A stretch of DNA of 33,796 nucleotides. It comes from Fodinibius sp041642155 (GTDB taxonomy: Bacteria; Bacteroidota; Rhodothermia; Balneolales; Balneolaceae). The position numbers and the translations under genes are program-made. The stretch spans positions 1-33,796 of the forward strand of contig NZ_JBEPWZ010000008.1 of assembly GCF_041642155.1 (NCBI RefSeq), read 5' to 3'. Positions 16,323 through 23,989 of this stretch are shown piece after piece. The notes beneath the pieces were generated by a model. It was not told the DNA's origin, made no database searches, and saw only the letters and a list, made by a program, of their open reading frames with translations. The stretch's first letter is position 1; every line of letters begins with the position of its first letter.

Positions 16323-17663
16323 ATGAAATTTCGCAAGCTATTAACACATTCAATTCTCACGCTCCTCATAGCGTCAGTATCACTTTATTCCTGCAAGGAT
16401 TTCAATGATGTCAGTTTTGAATCTGACAGCGGCGAGGCTGACTTTTCAACCGTGGCAGCTGTCGGCAACAGCCTGACGGCCGGATTTCAAAGCAGCGCAC
16501 TGTTTGAAACCGCCCAGCGCTACTCCTACCCTTCATTGGTGGCGGGACAAATGGAATTGGTTCAAGAATTTGAACAGCCGATTATCAGCAACCCGGGTAT
16601 CGGGGGACGTTTGGAACTTGACGGATCCATCCCTCCTGCGGATCCGGCCAACACCCCCACGCCAACAGAAGAAGAGGGACAGCCTCTTAATGCTGACCTC
16701 GACCGGCCCTATAACAACCTGGGCATTCCCGGCACTATCCTGGCCGATTTTCTGGGACAGGACCTTCCCGGAGCCTCCTATTCCGACCGGCAGCAAAGCA
16801 ATCCGTTTTTCGAGATTGTACTGAGAGACCTGGGGGAAACCCAGGCAGAGCAGCTACAGGCACTGGAACCAACCTTCGTCCTGTTTTGGCTGGGCAATAA
16901 CGATATCCTGGGATATGTTACAAGCGGGGGCACGCAGCCCTACCTGCCCCCGGAAGATTTCCAAAATCTATACCGGACTTCTATTCAGGCGATTGTCCAG
17001 ACGGAAGCGGATGCCGTACTCTATAATATTCCCGATGTAACGAGTATCCCTTATGTCTTTTTTCTCAGGGCTCAGCTGGAGCAACAGGGAGCTATCACCT
17101 TTGATGAAACCACCCAAACCTACCAGCTGGCTACCGGGGAAGACAGTCCTAATCCTCCAATCTATATTGAAACATCTACTGCTGCACGCCGCATGCAGCA
17201 GAACGATTTCCTATTGCTATCGGCATCCGGTTACTTTGCTCAAATGCAAGCTGGTGAGGTACCGCCGCCTGTGACTCCTGATAACGCAATCCCCAATAAC
17301 CTGGTCCTGGATGGACCTACCATTTCGCCCCCGACCGGGGAATCGGAGCTGGCCCGGGCTAACGGTGTGGTTCAGCAATACAATAACGTGATTGCATCAG
17401 CCGCCTCCGATCACGGCTATGCTTTGGTAGATATTCACACTGCCTATGGCCAGATTGTTGAAGACGGAGGGGTATCCGTCGGGGGAGAAACGATGCGGCC
17501 GGTGCCCGGAGAACTCTTCAGCTTTGACGGGGTGCATCCCAGCAACCAGGGGCACGGGATTGTAGCGAACCTCACGATCGAGGCCATTAACAATACCTAC
17601 GACGCCAGCCTCACGGATATAAATCTCAGCTCCATTCCCAGGGGCATCCCCACAAGCAACTGA
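16323..17663 (+). CDS. SGNH/GDSL hydrolase lipoprotein
   Basis: 446-residue lipoprotein with a signal peptide and lipobox LYSC (Cys24), so it is probably anchored in the outer membrane. SGNH blocks are present. The nucleophile is Ser50 in AVGNSLTAG. Block II Gly is in NNLGIPGT (131-137), and block III is WLGNNDIL with Asn193. Asp402 and His405 are in FDGVHPSNQGH. This makes it a serine esterase or lipase, perhaps acting on acyl esters at the cell surface. A low-complexity PADPANTPTPTEEEGQ loop lies near residues 105-120. Pairing with an upstream FadL-type porin suggests release and uptake of fatty acids. A terminator follows. Confidence 0.9.
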   Translation: MKFRKLLTHSILTLLIASVSLYSCKDFNDVSFESDSGEADFSTVAAVGNSLTAGFQSSALFETAQRYSYPSLVAGQMELVQEFEQPIISNPGIGGRLELDGSIPPADPANTPTPTEEEGQPLNADLDRPYNNLGIPGTILADFLGQDLPGASYSDRQQSNPFFEIVLRDLGETQAEQLQALEPTFVLFWLGNNDILGYVTSGGTQPYLPPEDFQNLYRTSIQAIVQTEADAVLYNIPDVTSIPYVFFLRAQLEQQGAITFDETTQTYQLATGEDSPNPPIYIETSTAARRMQQNDFLLLSASGYFAQMQAGEVPPPVTPDNAIPNNLVLDGPTISPPTGESELARANGVVQQYNNVIASAASDHGYALVDIHTAYGQIVEDGGVSVGGETMRPVPGELFSFDGVHPSNQGHGIVANLTIEAINNTYDASLTDINLSSIPRGIPTSN

Positions 17664-17729
17664 GGTTTGATTATTTATTATGGGAAACAGGGAAGTAGTG
17701 GGACGCTTGTCACAGCAGAAAAAGTAACT

Positions 17730-17761
17730 AAAAAGGAGCCGTACCATGCAGGCTCCTTTTT
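17730..17761 (+). terminator. strong intrinsic terminator after the SGNH lipoprotein gene
   Basis: AAAAAGGAGCC pairs perfectly with GGCTCCTTTTT around a 10-base loop; the paired A/T ends make it work in both directions. It isolates pyrF-rnhA from the porin/lipoprotein transcript. Confidence 0.88.
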
Positions 17762-17828
17762 ATCGTTAACCATTTCGAATCCCCTCCGGCAGTTTGTATC
17801 TTCTGCTGAACTTTAATTGTTATATTTT

Positions 17829-18668
17829 ATGACCTTCAAAGAGAAATTGGCCGAAGCGGTACAAGGGGCTGAATCCACCCTTTGCGTGGGACTTGATCCC
17901 AACCTGAACTTATTGCCGGCGGCGCTCCGGAATAAGGATATGGCTGACCCTGCAAAAGTCAGCCATTTTTTAAAAAAAGTGATTGATGTTACCCGGGAAT
18001 ATTGCGCGGCCTACAAGCCTAACTTAGGGTTTTTCGAAGCCCTTGGGCCGGACGGCTGGGATATTTTCCAGGAAATCCTGGATTATCTCCCTTCCGATAA
18101 AATCGTCATTGCCGATGCAAAAAGAGGCGATATCAGCTCTACGGCCGAACATTACGCCAAAGCTTTTTTTGATCACTTCGATGTGGACGCCATTACGCTT
18201 AACCCGCTGATGGGATTTGAAACCCTGGATCCCTTCCTGGAGGAATCCGGCAAAGGAATCTACACACTGACCCTGACCTCCAATCCCGGGGCCGGGGACA
18301 TACTTCTCAGAAAACTGTCGGACGGGAACACGGTCTCGGCTTACATCGCAAAACGGCTCAGACAGAGACAGGAAGAAACCGCCACAGCCATCGGTATGGT
18401 GGTCGGGGCCACCAAAGCCCCTGATCTTCAACCGGTCATCGGGCAGTTCCCGGCTGCTCCGCTGCTTATCCCGGGGGTGGGCAAACAGGGCGGATCGGTT
18501 GCTGAATTAGCAGAAGCCCTGGCCAATCACCGGGGAACTCCCCTCGTCAATTCCAGCCGGAGCATTATATATGCGGGCAGTGAATCTGACCAATGGGCAA
18601 AAGAAGTGGCCCGATCGGCCAGGAACTTAAAGCGGCGATTATCTCCAATTACGGAAAAGTATGCCTGA
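17829..18668 (+). CDS. pyrF: orotidine 5'-phosphate decarboxylase, PyrF type 2
   Basis: Last step of UMP synthesis: decarboxylates OMP. It belongs to the longer, mycobacterial-type branch (pyrF family 2), 279 residues from the ATG at 17829; a TTG four codons earlier is less likely. Active-site residues are visible: Asp23 (VGLDPN), Lys63 (YKPN), and the Asp96-x-Lys98-x-x-Asp101 triad in ADAKRGD. Phosphate-binding IPGVGKQGGSV is near the C-terminus. Its last 8 bases overlap the start of rnhA, implying coupled translation. No other pyr biosynthesis gene is adjacent. Confidence 0.95.
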   Translation: MTFKEKLAEAVQGAESTLCVGLDPNLNLLPAALRNKDMADPAKVSHFLKKVIDVTREYCAAYKPNLGFFEALGPDGWDIFQEILDYLPSDKIVIADAKRGDISSTAEHYAKAFFDHFDVDAITLNPLMGFETLDPFLEESGKGIYTLTLTSNPGAGDILLRKLSDGNTVSAYIAKRLRQRQEETATAIGMVVGATKAPDLQPVIGQFPAAPLLIPGVGKQGGSVAELAEALANHRGTPLVNSSRSIIYAGSESDQWAKEVARSARNLKRRLSPITEKYA

Positions 18669-19116
18669 CACCGATAAGAAAACAGTTATTGTATTTACGG
18701 ATGGCGCCTGCAGCGGAAACCCGGGTCCGGGCGGCTGGGGAGCACTGCTCCAGTGGAATGGCAAAGAAAAAGAGATCACCGGCGGGTCCCACGACACCAC
18801 CAACAACCGTATGGAGATGAGGGCCGTCATCGAAGCGTTAAACGCCCTGAATCAGCCGTGCCACGTAAAAATACACAGCGACAGCGCGCTTATCGTCAAC
18901 GCCTTTAAGCAGGGTTGGGTAGACGGCTGGCTGAAACGCGGCTGGAAGAAAGCAAATAAAAAGCCGGTGGAAAATCGCGACCTGTGGGAAGAGATGCTTA
19001 CCGCCATGCAACCCCATGATGTGGAGTGGATCAAGGTAAAAGGTCATTCTGATAATGAGCGCAACAATCGGGTTGACCGGCTGGCGGTGGAAGCTTCCAG
19101 GAAATTCCAGCAGTAA
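18661..19116 (+). CDS. rnhA: ribonuclease HI
   Basis: Degrades the RNA strand of RNA-DNA hybrids, for example primers and R-loops. 151 residues, normal length. All four catalytic acids and the active-site His are visible: Asp14 (FTDGACSGNPGPGGWG), Glu52 (RMEMRAVIEAL), Asp74 (HSDSALIVN), His129 (VKGHS) and Asp139. The basic handle region (GWLKRGWKKANKKP, about 89-102) is present, as in E. coli. It overlaps pyrF by 8 bases and is convergent with tsaD. Confidence 0.96.
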   Translation: MPDTDKKTVIVFTDGACSGNPGPGGWGALLQWNGKEKEITGGSHDTTNNRMEMRAVIEALNALNQPCHVKIHSDSALIVNAFKQGWVDGWLKRGWKKANKKPVENRDLWEEMLTAMQPHDVEWIKVKGHSDNERNNRVDRLAVEASRKFQQ

Positions 19117-19120
19117 GAAT

Positions 19121-19160
19121 GGAGTAGAAAGTCGAGGGCCAAAAGTCCAAAGTTGCCTTC
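19121..19160. repeat. 7-nt-period tract between rnhA and tsaD
   Basis: TAGAAAG, TCGAGGG, CCAAAAG, TCCAAAG are consecutive heptamers (19125-19152). A reverse-complement match to AGAAAGT lies at 19176-19182 in the end of tsaD. Same style as the other spacer repeats in the window, with a different heptamer. Confidence 0.4.
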
Positions 19161-19169
19161 TATTTAGGG

Positions 19170-20171
19170 CTATCTACTTTCTGTTAAATTAGCATAGGGT
19201 TTCAGGTTCATATCGGAGTACATTTGTCGTTGTCCCATCATATAGCCGGTAACCGCAATCATGGCGGCATTATCGGTACAGTAGGCCAGGCGGGGGATAT
19301 ACAGGCGACAATCTTTCTCACGTGCCATTTCCCGGGCCCTGGTGCGCAGCATGGAATTGGCTGAGACGCCCCCCGCCAGTACCACGGTGCGCACGCCGGT
19401 ATGCTCAATAGCATTCTCCAGTTTTTTGACAAGAACATCCGTTATAGCCCGCGACACGCTGGCACAGATATCGCTGAGATGATCGGTCAAAAAGGATGCC
19501 CGGTCTTCCCGGTCCTCCAGGTAATACTTCACCGAGGTTTTGAGTCCCGAAAAGCTAAACTCAAACTTATTATCCAGCATCGCCTGCGGAAAGTCATGAA
19601 ATTGCGGGTTCCCCTCCTTTGCGCACTTGTCGATCTCCGGACCGGCGGGATAGGGAAGGCCTAAAATCTTCCCGATCTTATCAAAAGCTTCCCCGGCGGC
19701 ATCATCGCGTGTTTGTCCCAACAGGATATGATCAAACGGACCCCGAACATGCACCAGCTGTGTGTGACCCCCGGAGACCGTCAGTGAAACAAACGGGTAT
19801 TCGGGCTCACCATCAATAAAATTGGCATAGATATGCGCATCCATATGGTTGACGCCGATAAGCGGAAGGTCGCGGGACAGGCAGAGTCCCTTGGCAAAAC
19901 AAAGTCCCACCAGCAGCGAGCCCATCAAACCGGGTCCCTGCGTCACAGCCACCGCATCGATCCGATCAAGCGATATACCGGCCTCTTCCAGCGACTGCTG
20001 TACCGTCGCCTGGATCGTCTTGTGATGCGCGCGCGAAGCCAACTCGGGTACAACCCCTCCGTACCGCTCGTGGACAGCCTGAGAGGCTATTACATTGGAT
20101 TGCAGTCCATCGGCGGTATAAACCGCTGCAGCCGTTTCATCGCAGGAGGACTCTATACCTAAAATATTCAT
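19170..20171 (-). CDS. tsaD: tRNA N6-threonylcarbamoyladenosine synthase subunit TsaD
   Basis: Transfers the threonylcarbamoyl group to A37 of ANN-decoding tRNAs, together with TsaB and TsaE. From the ATG at 20171 it is 333 residues, the usual size, and begins NILGIESSCDETAAAVY. An adjacent ATG at 20174 or a far upstream start (20279) is possible but the latter adds an atypical leader. The metal-binding HMDAH (His109, His113), SGGHTQLV (133-140) and the ASKHA-type LAGGVSANSMLR near residue 280 are present. It lies downstream of nadA on the same strand across 260 bases. Confidence 0.96.
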   Translation of the reverse strand: MNILGIESSCDETAAAVYTADGLQSNVIASQAVHERYGGVVPELASRAHHKTIQATVQQSLEEAGISLDRIDAVAVTQGPGLMGSLLVGLCFAKGLCLSRDLPLIGVNHMDAHIYANFIDGEPEYPFVSLTVSGGHTQLVHVRGPFDHILLGQTRDDAAGEAFDKIGKILGLPYPAGPEIDKCAKEGNPQFHDFPQAMLDNKFEFSFSGLKTSVKYYLEDREDRASFLTDHLSDICASVSRAITDVLVKKLENAIEHTGVRTVVLAGGVSANSMLRTRAREMAREKDCRLYIPRLAYCTDNAAMIAVTGYMMGQRQMYSDMNLKPYANLTESR

Positions 20172-20283
20172 CATACATTCCGGGTTACGCAACCCATATC
20201 CTGTTTGAGAGCTTGGCAAGACGATTCTTTTGGCCAATTTCTGCATATTCACGTATTCAACATTCTCATATATGCTCAACCCC

Positions 20284-20330
20284 GATTATTCACGAAACCG
20301 TAACATTAACGATTAAGCCATTGATCCTGT
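20284..20330. repeat. short 7-nt-period tract upstream of tsaD
   Basis: TAACATT, AACGATT, AAGCCATT (20301-20322) show a 7-nt step with a shared AA-n-n-ATT pattern. Only three units are recognisable, so this is the weakest of the repeat tracts. Confidence 0.25.
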
Positions 20331-20432
20331 TTGACATATTGAACAAAACTCCTGCTTTTCCAAAGCCCTCTGTTTATTTTTAATCGAAATACAGAATAAG
20401 GAATACCCACCAAGTAATATAACTTTTTAAAG

Positions 20433-21374
20433 TTATGCGACGCTCAGCATCCTTTCGATCGGCAGATGCGCCCGCTCCGCCAGTTCATCAGGTACCTTAA
20501 CCTCAAACTGGTCGTACTTAAGCGCCTCATGGAGCTTCTCGAGGGTAATCATCTTCATAAATTCGCAGACAGCGTTTTCATTCGCCGGGTAAAATTTCTT
20601 TCCCGGATTTTCTTTCTTCATCCGGTGCAGAATGCCGGTTTCGGTAGCCACAACAAACTCTTCAGCCTCAGACTCGCTGGCACGATTCAGCATGCCGCTG
20701 GTAGAGTGAATGTGTCCGTCTTCACAATCGAAATACATCGCCGATTTCATCATGCACGAGGTAGAGCAGCCGCATTCGGGATGGATCAGCACTTCGGCAT
20801 CCGGGTATTCCTTCTGCTTTTCACCCAGATTTAGCTCCCCGATCTTTTCATGCACATGGCAGGCCCCATCCCATATATTCAGCTCGCGGCCCGTAACCAT
20901 CTCTACATACGAACCCAGGAATTTATCCGGCAGAAACAGGATCTCTTTCTCCTCCGGTATCGATTCTACAATATCGACAGCGTTTGAGGAAGTACAGCAG
21001 TAATCGCATTCCGCTTTAACGGCGGCCGTAGTATTGATGTAGGTAACCACCACCGCATCGGGGTGCCCGGCTTTCCACTCCCGAAGCTGCTCCACGGTAA
21101 TACTGTCTGCCAGTGAGCAACCCGCATCCAGGTCCGGGATAAGTACTTTTTTATTGGGCGATATGATGGAAGCCGTCTCGGCCATGAAGTGCACCCCGCA
21201 AAAGACAATCACCTCGGCCTCAGTCTCGGCGGCCTGGTGCGAGAGACCCAGCGAGTCTCCGATATAGTCTGCAATATCCTGTACCTCCGGCACCTGGTAG
21301 TTGTGCGCCAGGATGACGGCATTACGTTCCTCTTTCAGCTGTTTTATTTCTGCTACTAACTCTTGGGTATTCAT
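20433..21374 (-). CDS. nadA: quinolinate synthase
   Basis: [4Fe-4S] enzyme that condenses iminoaspartate with dihydroxyacetone phosphate to quinolinate. 313 residues. HNYQVPEVQDIADYIGDSLGLS (24-45) and FCGVHFMAETASI (58-70) are typical. Cysteines at 86 (DAGCSLAD), 172 (GACHVHEKIG) and 270 (ENAVCEFMK) fit the three conserved cluster ligands. Extra cysteines occur at HPECGCSTSC (198-207). The gene is the last of the nadB-nadC-nadA cluster, 28 bases after nadC. Confidence 0.96.
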   Translation of the reverse strand: MNTQELVAEIKQLKEERNAVILAHNYQVPEVQDIADYIGDSLGLSHQAAETEAEVIVFCGVHFMAETASIISPNKKVLIPDLDAGCSLADSITVEQLREWKAGHPDAVVVTYINTTAAVKAECDYCCTSSNAVDIVESIPEEKEILFLPDKFLGSYVEMVTGRELNIWDGACHVHEKIGELNLGEKQKEYPDAEVLIHPECGCSTSCMMKSAMYFDCEDGHIHSTSGMLNRASESEAEEFVVATETGILHRMKKENPGKKFYPANENAVCEFMKMITLEKLHEALKYDQFEVKVPDELAERAHLPIERMLSVA

Positions 21375-21402
21375 AAAATTATCTCACTGTTTGAGATTTT
21401 GT

Positions 21403-22263
21403 TTAATTAAGTTGTTGTATATTTTGGCTGATATCAAATGCGTCCACCGAATGAGTGAGGCTCCCCACTGAAATATAATCAACGCCTGTTTCTGCAACTT
21501 TGCGTATCCTCTCAAGCGTGATGTTACCAGAGGCTTCCGTTTTTGCCCGGTCTTTGATCAGCTCCACGGCTTCCCGCATCGCAGCGGCATTCATATTATC
21601 GAGCATGATTATATCGGCGCGGGACGAGAGTGCCTCTTCAACCTGCCGGAGCGTCGTCGTTTCCACTTCAATCTTCAATTCGGGATGACGGTTACGCACC
21701 TTGCGTACGGCCTGTTCAATACTGCCGGCTGCAACGATATGATTATCCTTGATCATAGCCATATCGTATAACCCCATGCGATGATTCTGCGCCCCACCCG
21801 CTTTGACAGCATACTTGTCCAGCAAACGCCACCCGGGCACCGTCTTCCGGGTATCTAAAATCTGCGTATCGAATTCTTTAACGGCTTCCACAAACTGACG
21901 GGTTCTGGTAGCGATGCCGGACATTCGCTGGGCAATATTCAGGGCGATGCGTTCGGCCGTCAGAAGAGCACGAACCCGCCCGCGCACAACAACGATTTCA
22001 CTGCCGGCTGATACCTTTTCCCCTTCGTCGACTTTCGGCATCCATTGTACGTCGGGGTCCAACCTCATGAACACCTGCCCGGCGATGGTAATTCCTGCAA
22101 CAATTCCCACATCCCTGGCCGTCCAGATGGCCTCGGCCAGAGCACGTTTATCAATGATCGCATCGGTTGTGACATCCCCCCTTCCGATATCTTCCTCAAA
22201 TGCCTGATCAATCAGGCGATTAATAATCTCTTCTGGAATTCTTTCCGTTAATGCTGTATTCAT
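21403..22263 (-). CDS. nadC: nicotinate-nucleotide pyrophosphorylase (quinolinate phosphoribosyltransferase)
   Basis: Converts quinolinate and PRPP to nicotinate mononucleotide, CO2 and pyrophosphate. 286 residues, normal. Signature residues include EDIGRGDVTTDA (24-35), RIALNIAQRMSGIAT (105-119), DTRKTVPGWRLLDKYAVKAGG (137-157), His161-Arg162, and the metal/phosphate-binding KIEVETTT and MLDNM. It starts 9 bases after nadB, so it is firmly in one operon. Confidence 0.97.
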   Translation of the reverse strand: MNTALTERIPEEIINRLIDQAFEEDIGRGDVTTDAIIDKRALAEAIWTARDVGIVAGITIAGQVFMRLDPDVQWMPKVDEGEKVSAGSEIVVVRGRVRALLTAERIALNIAQRMSGIATRTRQFVEAVKEFDTQILDTRKTVPGWRLLDKYAVKAGGAQNHRMGLYDMAMIKDNHIVAAGSIEQAVRKVRNRHPELKIEVETTTLRQVEEALSSRADIIMLDNMNAAAMREAVELIKDRAKTEASGNITLERIRKVAETGVDYISVGSLTHSVDAFDISQNIQQLN

Positions 22264-22272
22264 ATTATCGGT

Positions 22273-23838
22273 TTAAAGAGCTTCCGAATGCTCAATAGGT
22301 TTTTGAAAAGCGATACGTTCCGACATCAAAGAACTTTCCGGAAAATCAGTCCGCGTATGCACCCCGCGGCTTTCCTCCCTTTGCAGTGCTGACTGTACGA
22401 TCAATTCAGCCAATTGTACCAGCCCGCGCGAACGTATGGCGAAATATTCGTTCTGCTCATCCGGCAACTGTTCCCTCAGCGTCTGACATCGATCGGCCGC
22501 CTGCTCCAATCCTTCTCTGTTGCGCTGAATGCCGGCGTGGCGGCTTAGCACTTCCGAAACTTCCTGTTGCAGGGCCGTAAATGCTTCGCCGGAATCATCA
22601 CGGATCCTGAAATCAGTGGAAAAACTCGCCTCCGGCCTTTTCCCGGTGGTCGAGGCATGCTGAACCGCACGTTTGCTGAAAACCAGGCATTCCAACAGCG
22701 AATTGCTGGCCAGGCGGTTGGCCCCGTGCACCCCCGTCGCCGCTACCTCACCACAGGCGTATAATCCTTTTATAGTTGTCCGGGCCTCCAGATCGGTTGC
22801 CAGTCCCCCGATACAATAGTGGGCAGCGGGAGCCACCGGAATACCCTCTCTTTTGATATCAATCCCCTGTTCCTTAACCTTGCCGATCAGATTTGGAAAA
22901 TGGGCATCCAGCTTTTCGGTATCCAGGTGACGCACATCCAGGTAGACAAAGTCATTGTCCTGATTTTGGATTTGACGGAATATCTCCCGGGACACCACAT
23001 CGCGGGGAGCCAGCTCTTGCTGGTCATAGGCACCCATAAACCGTTCTCCTTTTTCATTGTACAGGTGAGCTCCTTCGCCCCGTACGGCCTCACTGATCAA
23101 AAAGGTGGAGCCGTCACCGGCGTAGAAAGCCGTGGGATGAAACTGTACGAACTCCAGGTCCTGCAGCTTTGCGCCGATATCATATCCGAGCCACAAGCCG
23201 TCACCGGTCGAGGTATGGGGATTTGTGCTCCGCTGAAAAAGCCCTGAATAGCCTCCGGTGGCTAAAATCGTTACCGGACTTTCTATCCGTAACAGTTCAT
23301 GTTCCTTGTACAGATATGCTGCCGCCCCCCCGCAGCGCTCCTCTTTTTCATTTTTGAACAGTTCATGGACAAACGCCTGTTCCGTTACCGTAATGCGCTC
23401 TTCCGCTTTTACCAATTCCGTCAAAAATTCGATGAGCGCCTTACCGGTGGCCGCCCCGTTGGCATGCAGGACTCTCCGATTGGAATGGCCACCTTCCAGA
23501 CCGAGATCGAGCTTCCCGTTCGTTTTATCGAACCGCATCCCCAGGTCAATACATCGCTTGACTTCCCGTGCGCCCTCGCTAACCAACAGGTCCACGGCTT
23601 CGGCATCACACAGCCCGCGTCCCGCCTGGAGTGTATCTTTCTTATGGCTTTCGTAGGTATCATCGCCTTTCAACACGGCGGCGATGCCTCCCTGGGCCCA
23701 ATAACTGCTGCTTTCTTCGAGCCCGGATTTCGTTACCAGCCTGACACGGCCATGCCTGCTGGCATGCAAAGCGGCATTAAGGCCCGCTGCTCCGCTGCCG
23801 ATAACGAGAAAGTCCGTGCTTATGGTTGTGCTGTTCAC
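22273..23838 (-). CDS. nadB: L-aspartate oxidase
   Basis: FAD enzyme oxidising aspartate to iminoaspartate, the first step of de novo NAD synthesis. 521 residues. The FAD fold IGSGAAGLNAALHAS begins near residue 13, then SYWAQGGIAAVL. The substrate region has QFHPTAF and AAHYCIGGL, and CGEVAATGVHGANRLASNSLLE is the second FAD contact. The first codon is GTG (23838), just before the FAD motif, with no nearer ATG. It is first in nadBCA and lies downstream of the dnaK terminator. Confidence 0.96.
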   Translation of the reverse strand: MNSTTISTDFLVIGSGAAGLNAALHASRHGRVRLVTKSGLEESSSYWAQGGIAAVLKGDDTYESHKKDTLQAGRGLCDAEAVDLLVSEGAREVKRCIDLGMRFDKTNGKLDLGLEGGHSNRRVLHANGAATGKALIEFLTELVKAEERITVTEQAFVHELFKNEKEERCGGAAAYLYKEHELLRIESPVTILATGGYSGLFQRSTNPHTSTGDGLWLGYDIGAKLQDLEFVQFHPTAFYAGDGSTFLISEAVRGEGAHLYNEKGERFMGAYDQQELAPRDVVSREIFRQIQNQDNDFVYLDVRHLDTEKLDAHFPNLIGKVKEQGIDIKREGIPVAPAAHYCIGGLATDLEARTTIKGLYACGEVAATGVHGANRLASNSLLECLVFSKRAVQHASTTGKRPEASFSTDFRIRDDSGEAFTALQQEVSEVLSRHAGIQRNREGLEQAADRCQTLREQLPDEQNEYFAIRSRGLVQLAELIVQSALQREESRGVHTRTDFPESSLMSERIAFQKPIEHSEAL

Positions 23839-23906
23839 GTAATACAGGTTTCTAAAATTTCACCCTAAATATAAGGGATATTCGGTAAGCTACCCAAGAT
23901 AATAAA

Positions 23907-23936
23907 AAAGCCCTCCATCAATCGATGGAGGGCTTT
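23907..23936 (-). terminator. strong intrinsic terminator after dnaK
   Basis: A 13-bp perfect stem (AAAGCCCTCCATC with its complement) closes on a 4-base loop. On the minus strand it is followed by a run of T (TTTTTTATT on the transcript side), so it ends dnaK transcription before nadB. Confidence 0.9.
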
Positions 23937-23989
23937 AATTTCGACCTATCTCTGTTATTGATCTCCATGCAGAATCAGAGGGCTGCTAT

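Noticed and set aside
20419..20436. ATAACTTTTTAAAGTTAT palindrome at the end of nadA
   Set aside because: Purely AT-paired, overlaps the nadA stop codon and has a 2-base centre; too weak to call a terminator.
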